From Margaritifera margaritifera (lineage: Eukaryota > Mollusca > Bivalvia > Unionida > Margaritiferidae), in NCBI GenBank assembly GCA_029931535.1, contig JAQPZY010001581.1, positions 2,386,001 through 2,450,000 of the forward strand: 64,000 nt of DNA, written 5' to 3'. Positions 1 to 61,420 of this stretch are shown here, one piece after another. Numbering within the stretch: position 1 is the stretch's first letter; each line of letters begins with the position of its first letter. The notes beneath the pieces are model-generated. The model saw only the letters and a list, made by a program, of their open reading frames with translations. It was not told the DNA's origin and did not search any database. The position numbers and the translations under genes were made by a program.

Positions 1-20
1 ATTACACACACACACACACA

Positions 21-84
<64 letters not shown>

Positions 85-93
85 ATATATATA
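1..93. repeat. Compound (CA)n/(TA)n microsatellite
   Basis: A run of CA dinucleotides (about 4-23) passes directly into a TA run that continues to about 93. It lies in the intron upstream of the first exon seen here. Such tracts are unstable in length and hard to assemble, so the copy number is approximate. Confidence 0.97.
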
Positions 94-294
94 AGCTCTT
101 AAATCCCTACTTGGAAAAGATTGAGAAAAAAAAGAAAATACAGATTTGTAGACTCTTCAAATTCTCAGAATAATATTTCATGAAATATTGTTGTGGTTTG
201 AAATATTTCAACTTTTGAACACATTTGTAAACCAATTTAATAATGTGAATGGTGTTGAAATATAATTTTTAAACTTGTGATTTTACAATTTTAG

Positions 295-49546
<49,252 letters not shown>

Positions 49547-50209
49547 TTAAATTCGTAAAACACATAATGATATAAGAAAACTTTTGTTGCTGAGACCTTT
49601 AGTTTCCTATAATTATATTTAGTTATCTTTTTCACAATAAGCTTTGTTTAGCAATTCGAATATTTTCTTCCTATTAGTTTTTAGCAATTCATAAATCAGT
49701 AACAGGTTTCAAACATGCACTGTATATGTATGAAAATTTGAATATGTTAGCACAATTTTTTAGTGATTATATCAGCAATTATTTATGTTACTCTGCAGAC
49801 ATTTTCTACCTTAAATTCATGATTGTCTCAAATCACTGTTTATAAAAGTTGTTAAATTCATTAATTAAATGACAGTGACTTAGAAAGTTTTTATTAATGT
49901 CAAAATGGCTAAGTTGAAAATTCCAAACATATCAGTGTACTGGTGACAAATAAGAATAAATGACACTAATGAGTTCCATTTTTACTTGATGAAGATTTGT
50001 GTAGATATGCTATTCAATCATTGCTTTAATTCTGATTAAACTATTTAAGTGATCTTTTATTTTTGAAATTTTATACACAATATAGCCTATGTATCTTCAC
50101 CATTAATGTATACTACAGACACATTTTGAACTTTCTCTTGATTAGCTGACACATATTTATATGATACCGTAATTTTATAAATAAAATCACCTTTCTACCT
50201 ATTCATCTC
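49547..50209 (+). other. Probable 3' UTR and flank
   Basis: AT-rich sequence after the stop. The first clear AATAAA is at 49955-49960, about 410 bp beyond TAA. A second lies near 50179. Which one is used cannot be told from sequence alone. Confidence 0.5.
49955..49960 (+). terminator. Candidate poly(A) signal AATAAA
   Basis: First canonical hexamer downstream of the stop codon of the FN3-like gene. In an AT-rich genome the hexamer is common by chance, so support is modest. Confidence 0.4.
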
Positions 50210-50325
<116 letters not shown>

Positions 50326-50859
50326 CATGTTTTTGTATGCCTTTTTATTCTTTTTATCCTCCAATTCTACATAAATTTATAAATATTTTAGCAGTAGGAT
50401 TACTCAATTAAAAATCATTTCATCCATTTATATATCAACCTGTCTATTACCTATCTGTCGATATCTATCTTTTGCTTTACATTGATGGGGAGCAGTTGCA
50501 TAATAGCATGTTTTAATACCATTAAATCCTGATTTGGAAGACAGGTGTATTTGTAGGGATACAATTTGTATGCAAATGTACATGTTAACTTTCAGAGTTT
50601 TTTTGTCACTTCTGCATATAAAGGACACCTACCTAATAAGAACAAAACTACTGTCCCTTACTTATCCCCTTTCAAACATTCTTCAGGATTATAGACTTTG
50701 TGTTTAATTATGAACTTACATGGTAAGTGAAAGATATTCAAGATTCTGGCATGAGTATTTGAGGGTGTTGTGTAAATACAACACCTGTATGTGGAATGTG
50801 TCAGTGATGATAACAAGGATTCTACAAAACATGTGGTTCACCTATGAACAAGCACTATG

Positions 50860-51786
50860 CATACCTGCCAACCATTACGCTTTTGGCATAATCATTCAGC
50901 TTTTTTTCACCTAATTATGTCTTATGCTCACCTCTATATGGATTATGCTTTTTTGATACATTAAAAAAAATAAAAATAAAGCAATAATAAGTTGAGTTTG
51001 TCATTTTTATTATCATCTCTTTAATCCCACATATCATTTAAATCTGAGAATATTCTAAAAAAGAAGACTGCTGCATAAGAATAGCATAAGAGTACATTTG
51101 TCATAGACCTCCATGTACTTTTTTCTTTTCTTTCTATTTATAGTAGCTGTGTATGACACATTTCCAAGAAAACAGATGGGTTTCTTCAATTTGAAAATTT
51201 GTCCCACAGATTCATTATATTAATACACAGAATTTGTTAGCGGACCAGTCCATACTTAAAAAAATGGCGACAGATGTTAAGTGAAACAAGCTTTATCGAT
51301 GCGACTCTCAGATTTCATATGAATGACCATTGTTACAGAAGAGAGATCTTTTTAAACTTTAAAACATGTCAGATCAGAAAAAGACAAATCAATAGTGCTT
51401 TACAAATTTAGAATGAAGAACATGAGAGGAATAATACAGAACTCATTTTGAGTACATGGTAATGATCATTGCAGAATTTGTGGTGTTTACGATCACTCGG
51501 TGAAAGTGAGACATGTAGACTAGTTAAAGTGAGTGTTGTGTATATATATAATTTGTCAATATGCTTTGTGGTTTGTATTCTGGTACTAATCCACATGGAT
51601 TTTGCCTACTTGTGACAAGAACTTTAACCAACTGCAGATCAGGTTAGTAGCAAAGCTAAATGTACATTTGTCATACAGTTTATTGTAATAATGGCATATA
51701 ATATATAGATTACACTTTTTATGCTCAGATTACGCTTTTTAGCCACTTAGGTTATGCTTATACCTCTGCAGGGGTTGGCAGGTATG
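50860..51786. mobile_element. 927-bp nonautonomous DNA transposon with 14-bp TIRs
   Basis: Left end CATACCTGCCAACC (50860-50873) and right end GGTTGGCAGGTATG (51773-51786) are perfect inverted repeats. ACTATG directly abuts both ends (50854-50859, 51787-51792) as a 6-bp target duplication. Sub-terminal TTACGCTTTT and TTATGCT motifs recur at both sides. It has no coding frame. The 6-bp duplication does not fit Tc1/mariner (TA) or typical hAT (8 bp). The superfamily is left open. Confidence 0.9.
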
Positions 51787-51996
51787 ACTATGGCATATGT
51801 TATAATATTTGAGAAATCTTTAACGCATAATATCAAAATAGTTGGTACTGCCATCGCTTAATAAAAGAAGAAGAAAAAGAATGTCTTTTGCATTACATTC
51901 TTTGTATTGGCTGTATGCCACATGTTCGTTAAGATAATATGCTAGCACTTTATTAGATGATTTTACAAAACAGTTTACATCCTCCAGTTGTTTGAC

Positions 51997-52145
51997 TTAT
52001 TTAAATTGAAATGTGGACATTGATCATACATTTCTTATTTTAATTTAGATGAGGACATTGATCATAACTTATTTAAATTTAAATATGGACATTGATCATA
52101 AATTTCTTATTTAAATTTAAATGGGGATATTGATCATACATTTCT
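51997..52145 (+). repeat. About 36-bp tandem repeat, 4 copies
   Basis: GGACATTGATCATA followed by TTTCTTATTTAAATT recurs four times (from about 52015, 52053, 52087 and 52123) with indels. Confidence 0.88.
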
Positions 52146-52259
52146 TTTCAACTCAGCAGGTAAGCCTCAACATTTTAGTAAAAGTTCTTGTGCAGCATGT
52201 CATGCTCATAGTGGTACTCTTTATATTATATATTTAGGATTGAAACTTTTGTATATTAT

Positions 52260-54330
52260 GAACATTTTTGTCCAATATTAAATCAGTATGGAATATGGTA
52301 CGGAAAATCATTGGAAAACAATAACAACAGCTGTGTCAAGCATCTCAAGAGATCTGGAAAATTTGTCATTACCCTGCCAGAAGGTTCAAACATCTTGGCT
52401 GACAAATTTGTCTAAATTTCTTCACCTGAGAACGATTCTGAAAACTTCAGCCGAGTCAAAAAGTTTCATAAAATATTAAATATGCTAATGCTGAAGATTA
52501 CAAAAGCTTTTATTCTTAGAGATTTACAAAATTGTTTACTGAAGTACATGACACTTTAGCAGAACAAGATGATATACATTACCAATTTCTCAAACACTTA
52601 GCTGATATAGGTCTCAATACTCAACTAATTATTATCATTAAAATTAGGGAAAATGGTGACAAGAAACCATAGTGATACCATTACCAAAAGATGGAAAGGA
52701 CCGTATGACCCTTTGGACCATTGCCGCATAGTGTTAACCAGCTGGATTTTGCTAAACCATGAAATGGATGATAAATGATAGACTCCTCTTGATTTTTTAA
52801 TCCAAGAAACTATTATCAGACTTTCAGTGATTAAGACACCTCAGAAGAAATGTTGACATAACAGCCATCTTTTTTTACTTCGGGAAGCTTATGGCATCAC
52901 ATGGATGTACGGCATGATGATTTACCTCTTTAACCCAGGTTTAAGGGGACGCCTACAAATCTTTATATTTAATTTTTAAAAGGCATCTCAGAGCTTAAGT
53001 AGGTTCCACCTTTCTGAAAGCTATCCTCAAGGTGTAAGGTGTACATCGGGGCTACCTATTATCAGCTACACCTTTTAACATCAAAATTGACAATGTAGTC
53101 AAATTCTTTACTCCACTGGAACTTGCTGCTAATTATATGTTAAAATCATTTTGATCTGCTATAGGTCTAAAAGTTTGCATACTATTTAAAGTCAACAACA
53201 TATATGCCAAATAGAATAGTGTTCAAAAATGGTCAGAAGAAAAAGGGCTCAAATTTTCAAAGCAAAAACTCTTTGTGTGCACTTTTGCCAACTGCATAGA
53301 ATTTGTGATGATCCAAAACTTTATCTTGACAATTTTCTCATTCCTGTTGTGGAGAAGACAGAATCTATAGGACTTATTCTGAACTATAAGCTAACTTTCC
53401 CCATCTTAGATGACATCTAAGACACAGATGTAAAAAAAACCTGGATTTAATACAGGTTGTGGCAAACACAGAATGTGTAGCAGATTGGAAGGTCTTACTC
53501 TGATTATACAGGACTTTAGTAAGATCTAAACTTGAATATTTCTCAGTTCTCAAATTTAACTTGCTGATGCTTGATCCTATATACAATCAGGGACTTTGAC
53601 TTTGGGAGCCTTTTGATATTCCCTTCAGAAAGCCTCTATGCTGAGGCAAATGAATCAACACTTTATCTCAGATGAACAAAATTGGCTCTTCAGTATATTA
53701 ACAAACTATCCTGTAATCCCCTATTTAATGTTTTTAGGCCCCCCCAAACCAAACCTTGTAATCTCAGAAACCAAATTTCATTCCACCTTTTAATATCTGA
53801 ATTTGCACTTGTCAAGAAGCTAGAAATGTTCTATCCCACAGTCACAACCATGGTGATTAAAACCTCAAAAAAAAAAAATTTAATATTTGCCAATTCTGTA
53901 CATCCTCTACTAATTCTCTAATAATTGTTGAGAAAATTCAACGAAATAAGAGCCTCATATCATGGCCTTGTATTCAGATGGTTGGAAAGATGTAAACAAG
54001 GCTGCATCAGCTGTTGCAACACCCCATGACACCATTTTAGACTCTTTCTTTTTTTTTCCTGCGAAAAGAGCAGCCACACTCTTATTTCTGACCTATATTG
54101 ACACCTCTCCAAAACTCGGTTCATTATATTTTTTTTAGATTCTCTTTCCACACTGAAAGAATTGGAAAACCTCAAATTGAATAACTCACTTATATCCAAT
54201 CCTACAAATTCTAATAATATCTTCACAAACATTTTAGTCGTTTCAATTTTTCCAATAAATTATTGCTTAGAAACCTTGTTCCTTCTGAACCTGCTAATAT
54301 TTGAATTATAAAACATATATTTACTCCTGC
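52260..54330 (+). pseudogene. Jockey-like LINE reverse transcriptase pseudogene
   Basis: Frames in order give D-D-I-H-Y-Q-F-L-K-H-L (about 52570), M-I-N-D-R-L-L (52760), G-L-P-I/I-S-Y around 53050, then K-A-K-T-L-C-V-H-F-C-Q-L and I-G-L-I-L-N-Y-K-L-T-F (53270-53400). L-Y-R-T-L-V-R-S-K-L-E-Y follows at about 53500, and C-terminal pieces run to about 54230. These are the standard landmarks of Jockey-type RTs (G-P-D-x-I-H-Y, S-K-T-x-C-V-x-F, L-G-L-x-F-D-x-K-L-T, R-S-x-L-x-Y-G). Dozens of stops make it long dead. Confidence 0.82.
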
Positions 54331-56230
54331 TTGCTAAAAAGAGAGATCTAAACCAACTGTTGATTGCTAACATATAACAATATGTAGTATATAGAAATAC
54401 ATATGAATCTCTGTTAAAGAGGGGCATTTAATTTTCATGGGCTGGAGCTATCTAAGACAATTGATGGATTACCAAAAAGGAGAGATGGCTCCGTCTACTC
54501 ATAAGCACAGCAACTGAAATATAACTATCATTGAAAGTAAAATGAATTCTCAGTATATACTGAAAACTGGATAAGAAATTATGAAGTTACGACTATTTGA
54601 ATTTGTGTATTGTATACAGTGACCATCATCTAGGTGTTGGAACTGCTCCAACAATTTGTATTATGATCCTGATTATGTAATCAGTCCATCAAGCAATTGA
54701 AAGCACTGGTCAGCAGGCTGTTGTTAGTTGCAGTGTGTTAAAGTTTGACTGACATGTGGGTGGAGTCAGCAATCCAGCAATGAAATAAGCAAAATAGTGT
54801 ATAAGGTAAGGTCACAAAGTACGAGTTACAGAGTTGGCTGTGTTGTCCCTCAAGGTTGGTAACTGATCTTGAAGCTCTTGTTCAGCAAGAACTTGGAGTT
54901 TTCCAATTATCTGGTGATAATTATTTTTGGCCTTTTAAGTCTGTCATAGAGGAAGCAATTAATTGTTTTGGGGTTGAGTTGGTACCAAAATAGCAGTAAA
55001 CAGTCATATGCGAATTCAGTGTGTATTACAATCACTTAGGTTTTTTCATATCTTATGGAAATAAAATGGGCTATAGTTTTAAAAAAATTAAACCTTGGCA
55101 CATTTTGTATTCAGTTTGATGATTTCACTGGAAGTTGTATACAAATACATGTAGCAATGCAGCAATCCAATGCATGTTCAATGATATCCACTGCCTATCC
55201 TGAACATACTTTCTAGTCTCAAAAGTGTTTCAAATAGAGAAATGTCACTCTATTTATTCGAATGCCTCTTATTTGAAATTCACTCTCTTTTTACTTTCTC
55301 TTTAAAATACAATTTGTTTCTAAACACATAAGTGAACAAAAAGTCGAGCAAATATAAATAGGCAAACTTAGATGATGCAATAAGGTTTCCTGCAAACAGG
55401 AGCACCTGTTAAGAAGAGATTAAAGATGTATAATTGCTTCATTAATGGCCATGTGTGTATGTCTGTGTGCATATATCCATGTGCATCTATCAACCCTACA
55501 CAAAGTTAAAACCCAGGTAATGTGATTTCGTACTTTGAACTTTGACTTCAAATTCCAAAGCAATCTTACATAGCATTAAGGGTATCTACATTATACATGT
55601 TTTGATGTAATTCTTGGTCAAGTTAGGGTTAAAAAATAGTGATTGGTAATTAGCTCCATTACCTTGACATTTACAATTCATATTTGTATTCAAAGCTTCT
55701 TGTGCCTATCTGAAGGTTGTATTTAATAACGTACCTTGCAAAAGTTGCAATTACAAACCTCATTTCATGGTAGCTGTTAATGCAAAAACAAAAATATAAA
55801 GACCAATAGTAACCTGTGATTTAACAAAATTTAAGATTGTAATTACTGATGAGACATTTATATAGTTTACATATGAGAATCATTTTATAAATTTAACAAA
55901 TTTATCACACATGTAAATCTGAATCCTTATAATCTTGTTTATGGAAAGAAATTAGCATACTCATTACTACTTTATGGAAATTGGCATTCACAAGTGGATA
56001 GATAGGTGGATGGATGGAGGAATGTCTGAAGAGATTAATGTAGAAGCCATCAAGACTATCACCTTACAAGTCGAGCAAAAAGTAAATAATACAACCTGGA
56101 TCTCTTTGTCATTATTTTATTTTGACAGTCCAGTTAAGATGCCACAGCAATACATATTTCAGCCTGAATACCTTGGGCAATTGTTTACAATCTCACAAAG
56201 AATGAAAATGTTGATCAAGAAATCCAGTGT
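54331..56230 (+). other. Intergenic sequence, nothing recognised
   Basis: About 1.9 kb of AT-rich DNA without a supported gene or repeat. An 86-codon frame at 55974-56234 has no motif. Confidence 0.45.
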
Positions 56231-57900
56231 TTAGCTCTACTGGTCATAGACCAGGAGAGCTTATGGGATGATCTCATGTCTGTCATCCATCTATCCATTA
56301 GCACATGTTTGTTTTTGCTATTCCTCCAAAACTATTCAGATGATTGCCATGAAACTTTACACACACACATTTATCCGATGGTCTAGTTGGTCCTAAATGA
56401 AAATGGTGCTGCACAGACATGCAATATTAGTGCCACAGCAGCCATCTTAAAAATCTTGTTATCACTACTTCTCCAGAATGGGTGGTCATATCAACATGGG
56501 GTTTTCACTGAAAGACTTATGATGTCTAGTTGGCTAGTTGGTCTCAAATAAAAATGGTGCTGATCAGATGTCCAATATGACCACCACAGCAGCCATCCTG
56601 AAAATCTTGTTTTGGTTACTTTTCCAGAATTGATTGTCATATCAACATGGAGTTTTCACTAAAAGACTTTTTAGGATGACTAGTTGGTCCTAAATGAAAA
56701 TGGTGCCGATCTGATGTCCCATATGACCATCACAGCAGCCACCTTGTAAATCTTGTTATCGCTACTTCTGACCAAAAGTCATATTGACATGGGGTATTCT
56801 CCAGAAGACTTCTTATGATGTCTAGTTGGTCCTGGCTGAAAATGGTGCTGATCTAATGTCCAAAATGACCACCACAGGATACATCTTTAAAATCTTGTTA
56901 TTGCTACTCCTGCTGAATGAAAGGTCATATTGACATATCATGTCTAGTCGGTCCTAAATGAAAATGGTGCCACTTGCACATCCAATATGGCAGCCACCTT
57001 GAAAATCGTATTGCTTCTTTCTCTGGCCATCTTGAAAATCTTTGTATCACTACTTCTCATGAATGAATGGTCATATCAACATGGGATTTTCACTGAAAGA
57101 CTTCTTATGATGTCTAGTTGGTCATAAATAAAAATTTTGTTGATCTGACCTTCAATATGGCCACACAATGGCCATCTTTGAAATCTTGTTATCGCCACTT
57201 CTTCTTGATGACTGGTCATTTAGACATTGTGCTTTCACCACGAGACCTTGTATGATGTCTAGTTGGCCCTAAATGGAAACTGTACCACTCTGAAATCCAG
57301 TATGGCCACCATGGCAGCTATCTTGAAAAACTTGTTATCAGCATGGTGTTTTCACCTGAAGACTTCTTAAGATGTTTTGTTAGTCCTAAATTAAAATGTT
57401 GACAATCTGATGTCCAATATGGCAACCATGGTGGCCATCTTTAAATTCTTGCTATCGCTAGTCTCTTAAATGAAAAGTCATTTTGACATTTGGTTTTCAT
57501 CTGAAGTTTTTTTTTTTTTGGTGTCTAGTTGGTCCTAAATGAAAATAATGCAAACTGAACCTCAACATGGCCATTATGGTGGCCATCTTGAAAATGTTAT
57601 CTCTACTCCTCCCAAATGGATGGTCATATCAACATGGGGTTTTCACAAATAGACTTCTTATGATACCTAGTTTGCCCTAAATGAAATTGGTGCTAATCGT
57701 ACATCCAATATGGCTGTCACATTGGCCATCCTTAAAATCTTCTTGTCACTACTCACCCTGAATGGATGGTCATATTGACATGGGTTTTTCTCCAAAAGAC
57801 TTCTGATGATGTGTACTTGATTCTAGATAAAACTGGTTCTAATCTGGCAACCAATATGACCACCACAGCAATTAATTTAAAAATCTTGTTATCGCTGAAG
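56231..57900 (+). mobile_element. Core-repeat element (pearl/HINE-like), about 10 units of about 145 bp
   Basis: It begins with the hairpin CTGGTCATAGACCAG (56240-56254) and a leader matching 8385-8520. Units with TAGTTGGTCCTAAATGAAAATGG, CCAATATGGCC, GCCATCTTGAAAATC and TGGTCATATTGACATGGG follow. Unit starts lie at about 56389, 56537, 56685, 56827, 56950, 57120, 57263, 57381, 57530 and 57672. The number of units differs from the intron 5 copy, as in bivalve pearl-type elements. Non-coding. Confidence 0.72.
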
Positions 57901-58459
57901 AATATTAGAGATACTTTCAACACTCGGCAGTTAAAAAGAAGAAATGGTTTTATCTTGAATTCCTAGAAATTCTTTTTGGTCAATAGAGCATCATTCACTT
58001 CGAGGGACTCTTGTTAAGTTAGGTAGAGAGTGAATAACATTAGGATAACTCCTTAACTGCATGTCTATTAATTGAAAAAGTATGAAATGGCACTCGGTGG
58101 TGTGATTGCTATCACAGTTTGACTAAATGAGCACTTTAATGGACCAGACTTTTGTTTGTGTTATGTATGACAGAAATATGACAATACTCAGAAATAATTC
58201 ATAATACACAAAGTAGGATATGTTTTATTGCAATAAGCAAGGTATATGACATATTAAAACAAAAAAAAAATGGGCCAGATGCTTCAACAATAGCGTGGAA
58301 TACACTACATTTGAAAACAAGAATTCTGCAAATGGCACAATGGCATTTTTGCACCTAATGACCTTAGTTGAGCTGGTGACAACTATTGTGTGATAAGGTA
58401 TGGAGATGGGTAACAGTTTCATCACATATCAGAAGGGATTAAAAAGTGACAGGTTGGAT
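57901..58459 (+). other. Intergenic spacer
   Basis: Nothing recognised. Confidence 0.4.
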
Positions 58460-58960
58460 AAGAAACCAGGCCAATGACTTACATTATCCCTTGTTGTGAC
58501 CTTGACCTTGAGGACAGGGTATGACTGAATACACAAGAAGATGTCAATTCAAGATATATAGCAGGCTAAAGTTTCCTTTAAATATCTTCAATGGATCATT
58601 GATTCGTATTTTCCGTTACTGTGATCTAGACCTTGAGGCAGAGGGCATGGTTGTGGTATGGGACACTGTGAAGTCATGTTGTATAACTGGTTAAAGTTTC
58701 ATTACAAATCTTCAATAGTTCAAAAGTTATATTTTGGACAAGGTTACAACTCAAAGTTACATTTTCCCTTGCTGTGACCTTCACCTTGAGACAGGAGGCA
58801 TGTCTATGTTATGCAACACACTGTCTATAAATGATATATAATTGGCTGAAGTGTCATAATATTCTGAGTGGTTCAAAAGGTATGATCTAAGCAAGTATAC
58901 AAGTTACAGATATACATTTCTCTTGTCGTGACCTTGACCTTGAGGCAGGGGATGTTGCTA
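58460..58960 (+). repeat. Satellite family D, about 4 units of about 145 bp
   Basis: Blocks TGTGACCTTGACCTTGAGG (58496, 58926) and diverged copies near 58617 and 58778 head units that continue with GGCATG-TATGGTATG, TATATA-CTGGCTAAAGT and TTCAAAAGTTAT. The CAAGGTCA core is also found, inverted, in family B. Confidence 0.8.
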
Positions 58961-58989
58961 TGGTATGTCAGCTCGAATGCCGCATTGTT

Positions 58990-61420
58990 CCTTAGCGAGT
59001 TGGTGAGTAGGTGTAAAGAAAATAAGTTTTTTTTTGCCATGAAATGCTCAATTGCACAGGTGGTCTTTCATGATCTGCCACAAGCTTTGAGGTTGCTGAT
59101 TTTGTATATAGCCAGGAAATTGTACACTGATGGTGCAGTTGAGCCTGGGATGTCTTTGGTTGCCAATCAGTAATCCAGATTGAGCATGTATGCCGCATGC
59201 TCTTGTGGGGCATGGAGTTCCTCAACCTTGTCACACCACAGGGCTGGGGACACTTCGCAGGGAGGGGGGACGCTTTTGTTTTTAAATGTGGTATAAAGCA
59301 CAAAGGCTGATATATCCCTGCTGGTGGGTGTCATATTTTACGAAGGCCTTTATACCAGCAAGTTTGTGCAGCACTTTTTTCTCCACATAGAGAGAGTCTG
59401 TGGCCTCTCAGCCTAATTATCATCGAAATGTCTGGGTATGGCTAGAAGGTTGATGTGGACATAGGTTAGTATGCTGACTCGCAGATGTGAATAATGTGGT
59501 TGACTGCTGTCATTGTAGGTTAAGACATGATCTAGTAGATATCTTGCTGATGTACCAACAAGAGTTCCACTTTGGTGGCAATCATGCACAAAATAGTCTA
59601 GCTCGCTGGAGTCAGTCACCTGCAGATGTGTCATGTGTTTACCATTAGCTTTTGATTCCTGATAAACTTGTCAAAAAGTGTACATTCCTGATCCCTGTTA
59701 TTGGCAACCACGCCTCCTTTTATGTTTTATAAGCAATAATGGCATCAGTAACCTCTAGGGTGAGAAGCAGGCCTGAAATTGCTTGCCAAACCATGCCGGA
59801 TTTAAAGGGTGGCAAATACTTGCAAATGTCCATCTCTCGACTTGTGCCTAATGTGACATGTCCTTTTCGGGCAGGGACCATTAATGCACACACGGGTCAT
59901 TTGATGTTTTGGGTGACCAAATCGCTCATAGTTTGGTGCACATTCGCCAATGCTAGCTAGAAGGCAGGGTAGCACTCCTACATGTTGATGCTGACAATGT
60001 CATCGAAGTTATAGCCCTTGAGTATATTCCACAGGTTGCATGGATGTTCTCATAGCAGGATTTTTAATGCCATTGAGCATGCTGACTGGGGTAGGCTTCC
60101 AACCATTCTGCTCCCTGGCCATCATCACTGCAGCATGATTAATGTCAAAAGCTCTTTCTACAACAGCTTCAGGATAATTGGAGCAGGTTTTTGTTATTTT
60201 GTCATGCCTTTCCTGTGTGCAGTCAGTTTAACCGCCCTGGAGCACAAACTGGTTGACTATCAGTTGCTTGTCTTGTCCCACCAGCAACCAGTCTCAAGGA
60301 TGGAATGTGGATATCTTTGGGCCCGGCATGCCCATTGGAATGATGATCCTTTGCCAACCACTAGCCTGATAATTGCTGCTATTGTAGATATCCTCACTAA
60401 TTACATCTTTCAGGACAATTGACCGGTTAAGAATCCTTTCCAGTTTGTCGATGTCATCTAATCTTATTCCTCCCTCTAGAACCTTTTCTTCCACTCTGCA
60501 TCTTTTTGTCTAGTCTCGGATAGGCATTGTCCCTTAGAACACTGTTAAAGTGCTCAACCACATGCTGGGACACACAATTAAGGTTGCCATCTTTCAGCCA
60601 GGCCTAGTTGGTTCAGTTGGCATCTATAAGTTGGTAAAGGCCATAAACGATGGCATTAATTAGATAGGCGATGTAGTAGTATGGATGACCAATACCAGTA
60701 AGAACACCAGGTTTGGTTGCAAGAGAAATCGTTATGACCTGAGCATCTTGGCTTTTCTACTTTTATACAGAGTCAAAATGGTCTTGTACCTTTCTCTCTC
60801 TCTGTCTCTCTTCACTCCCCCACCCCCATCCCCAGTCATTGCACGAAGAAACTTTATCCGAAACAGGTACTCTTTGATGGCCAGGAACGGCCTCAAGGAC
60901 AGCTGCAGCGTGTGCATCAGTCAATATCGCACTAAAGACCTGAAGGCCACCCTTTATTGCTGTGCTGGGAAGGATATCAACATTGCAAATATCCTGGGGG
61001 TCTTCTTCTACCACTTTCCATGTCGAAAAGACAAACAAATTGCCATCTTCCTCACACTCATTTTTTGGCCTCGCGCAGCCGATGAAGCCAATGATGATCT
61101 TTGTAGACTCTGTGTAAGGCAACTAGAGGTGATACCTGCTGACAAGGTCAATGTACTCAATGAGACTTAGGTGCACAAGTTCGTCCACAAGCGTCCTCTG
61201 TGTGTTTATGTTTCGCTCAAGATTTACAAGTTGAGTTTTGGCCGCTGTATAGTGCTTAAAAAGGTTTGTCCTGAATCTCAGTAACGCCTTTGCAACTCCT
61301 AAGGTAGGTGGGCCATACGCTGTGATTGCTTTAACTACTTGTGTAATATACGTCCTCGTTATGCGTGTGACATATTACGGGTATAGATGTCTGAGGGGTA
61401 TCTCTAAATTGGCGCTTTTG
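58990..61420 (-). pseudogene. Decayed coding block, unrecognised
   Basis: The base composition here is richer in G and C than its surroundings. Minus-strand frames follow each other: 61122-60763 (119 aa), 60494-60294 (66 aa), 59634-59413 (73 aa) and 59303-58992 (103 aa). Protein-like text continues between them across stops (for example D-D-I-D-K-L-E-R-I-L-N-R-S and C-H-Q-S-G-T-L-V). This looks like one long, frameshifted protein, perhaps of a transposable element. I recognise no family and no catalytic motif. Plus-strand frames (60018-60422, 60685-61170) appear to be shadows. Confidence 0.45.

Noticed and set aside
60018..60422. 134-codon plus-strand frame
   Set aside because: It lies opposite the decayed minus-strand block and shows no motif. 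Treated as a shadow.
60685..61170. 161-codon plus-strand frame as a host gene
   Set aside because: It contains low-complexity Ser-Leu and Pro runs and overlaps more protein-like minus-strand text. No splice context or family motif was found.
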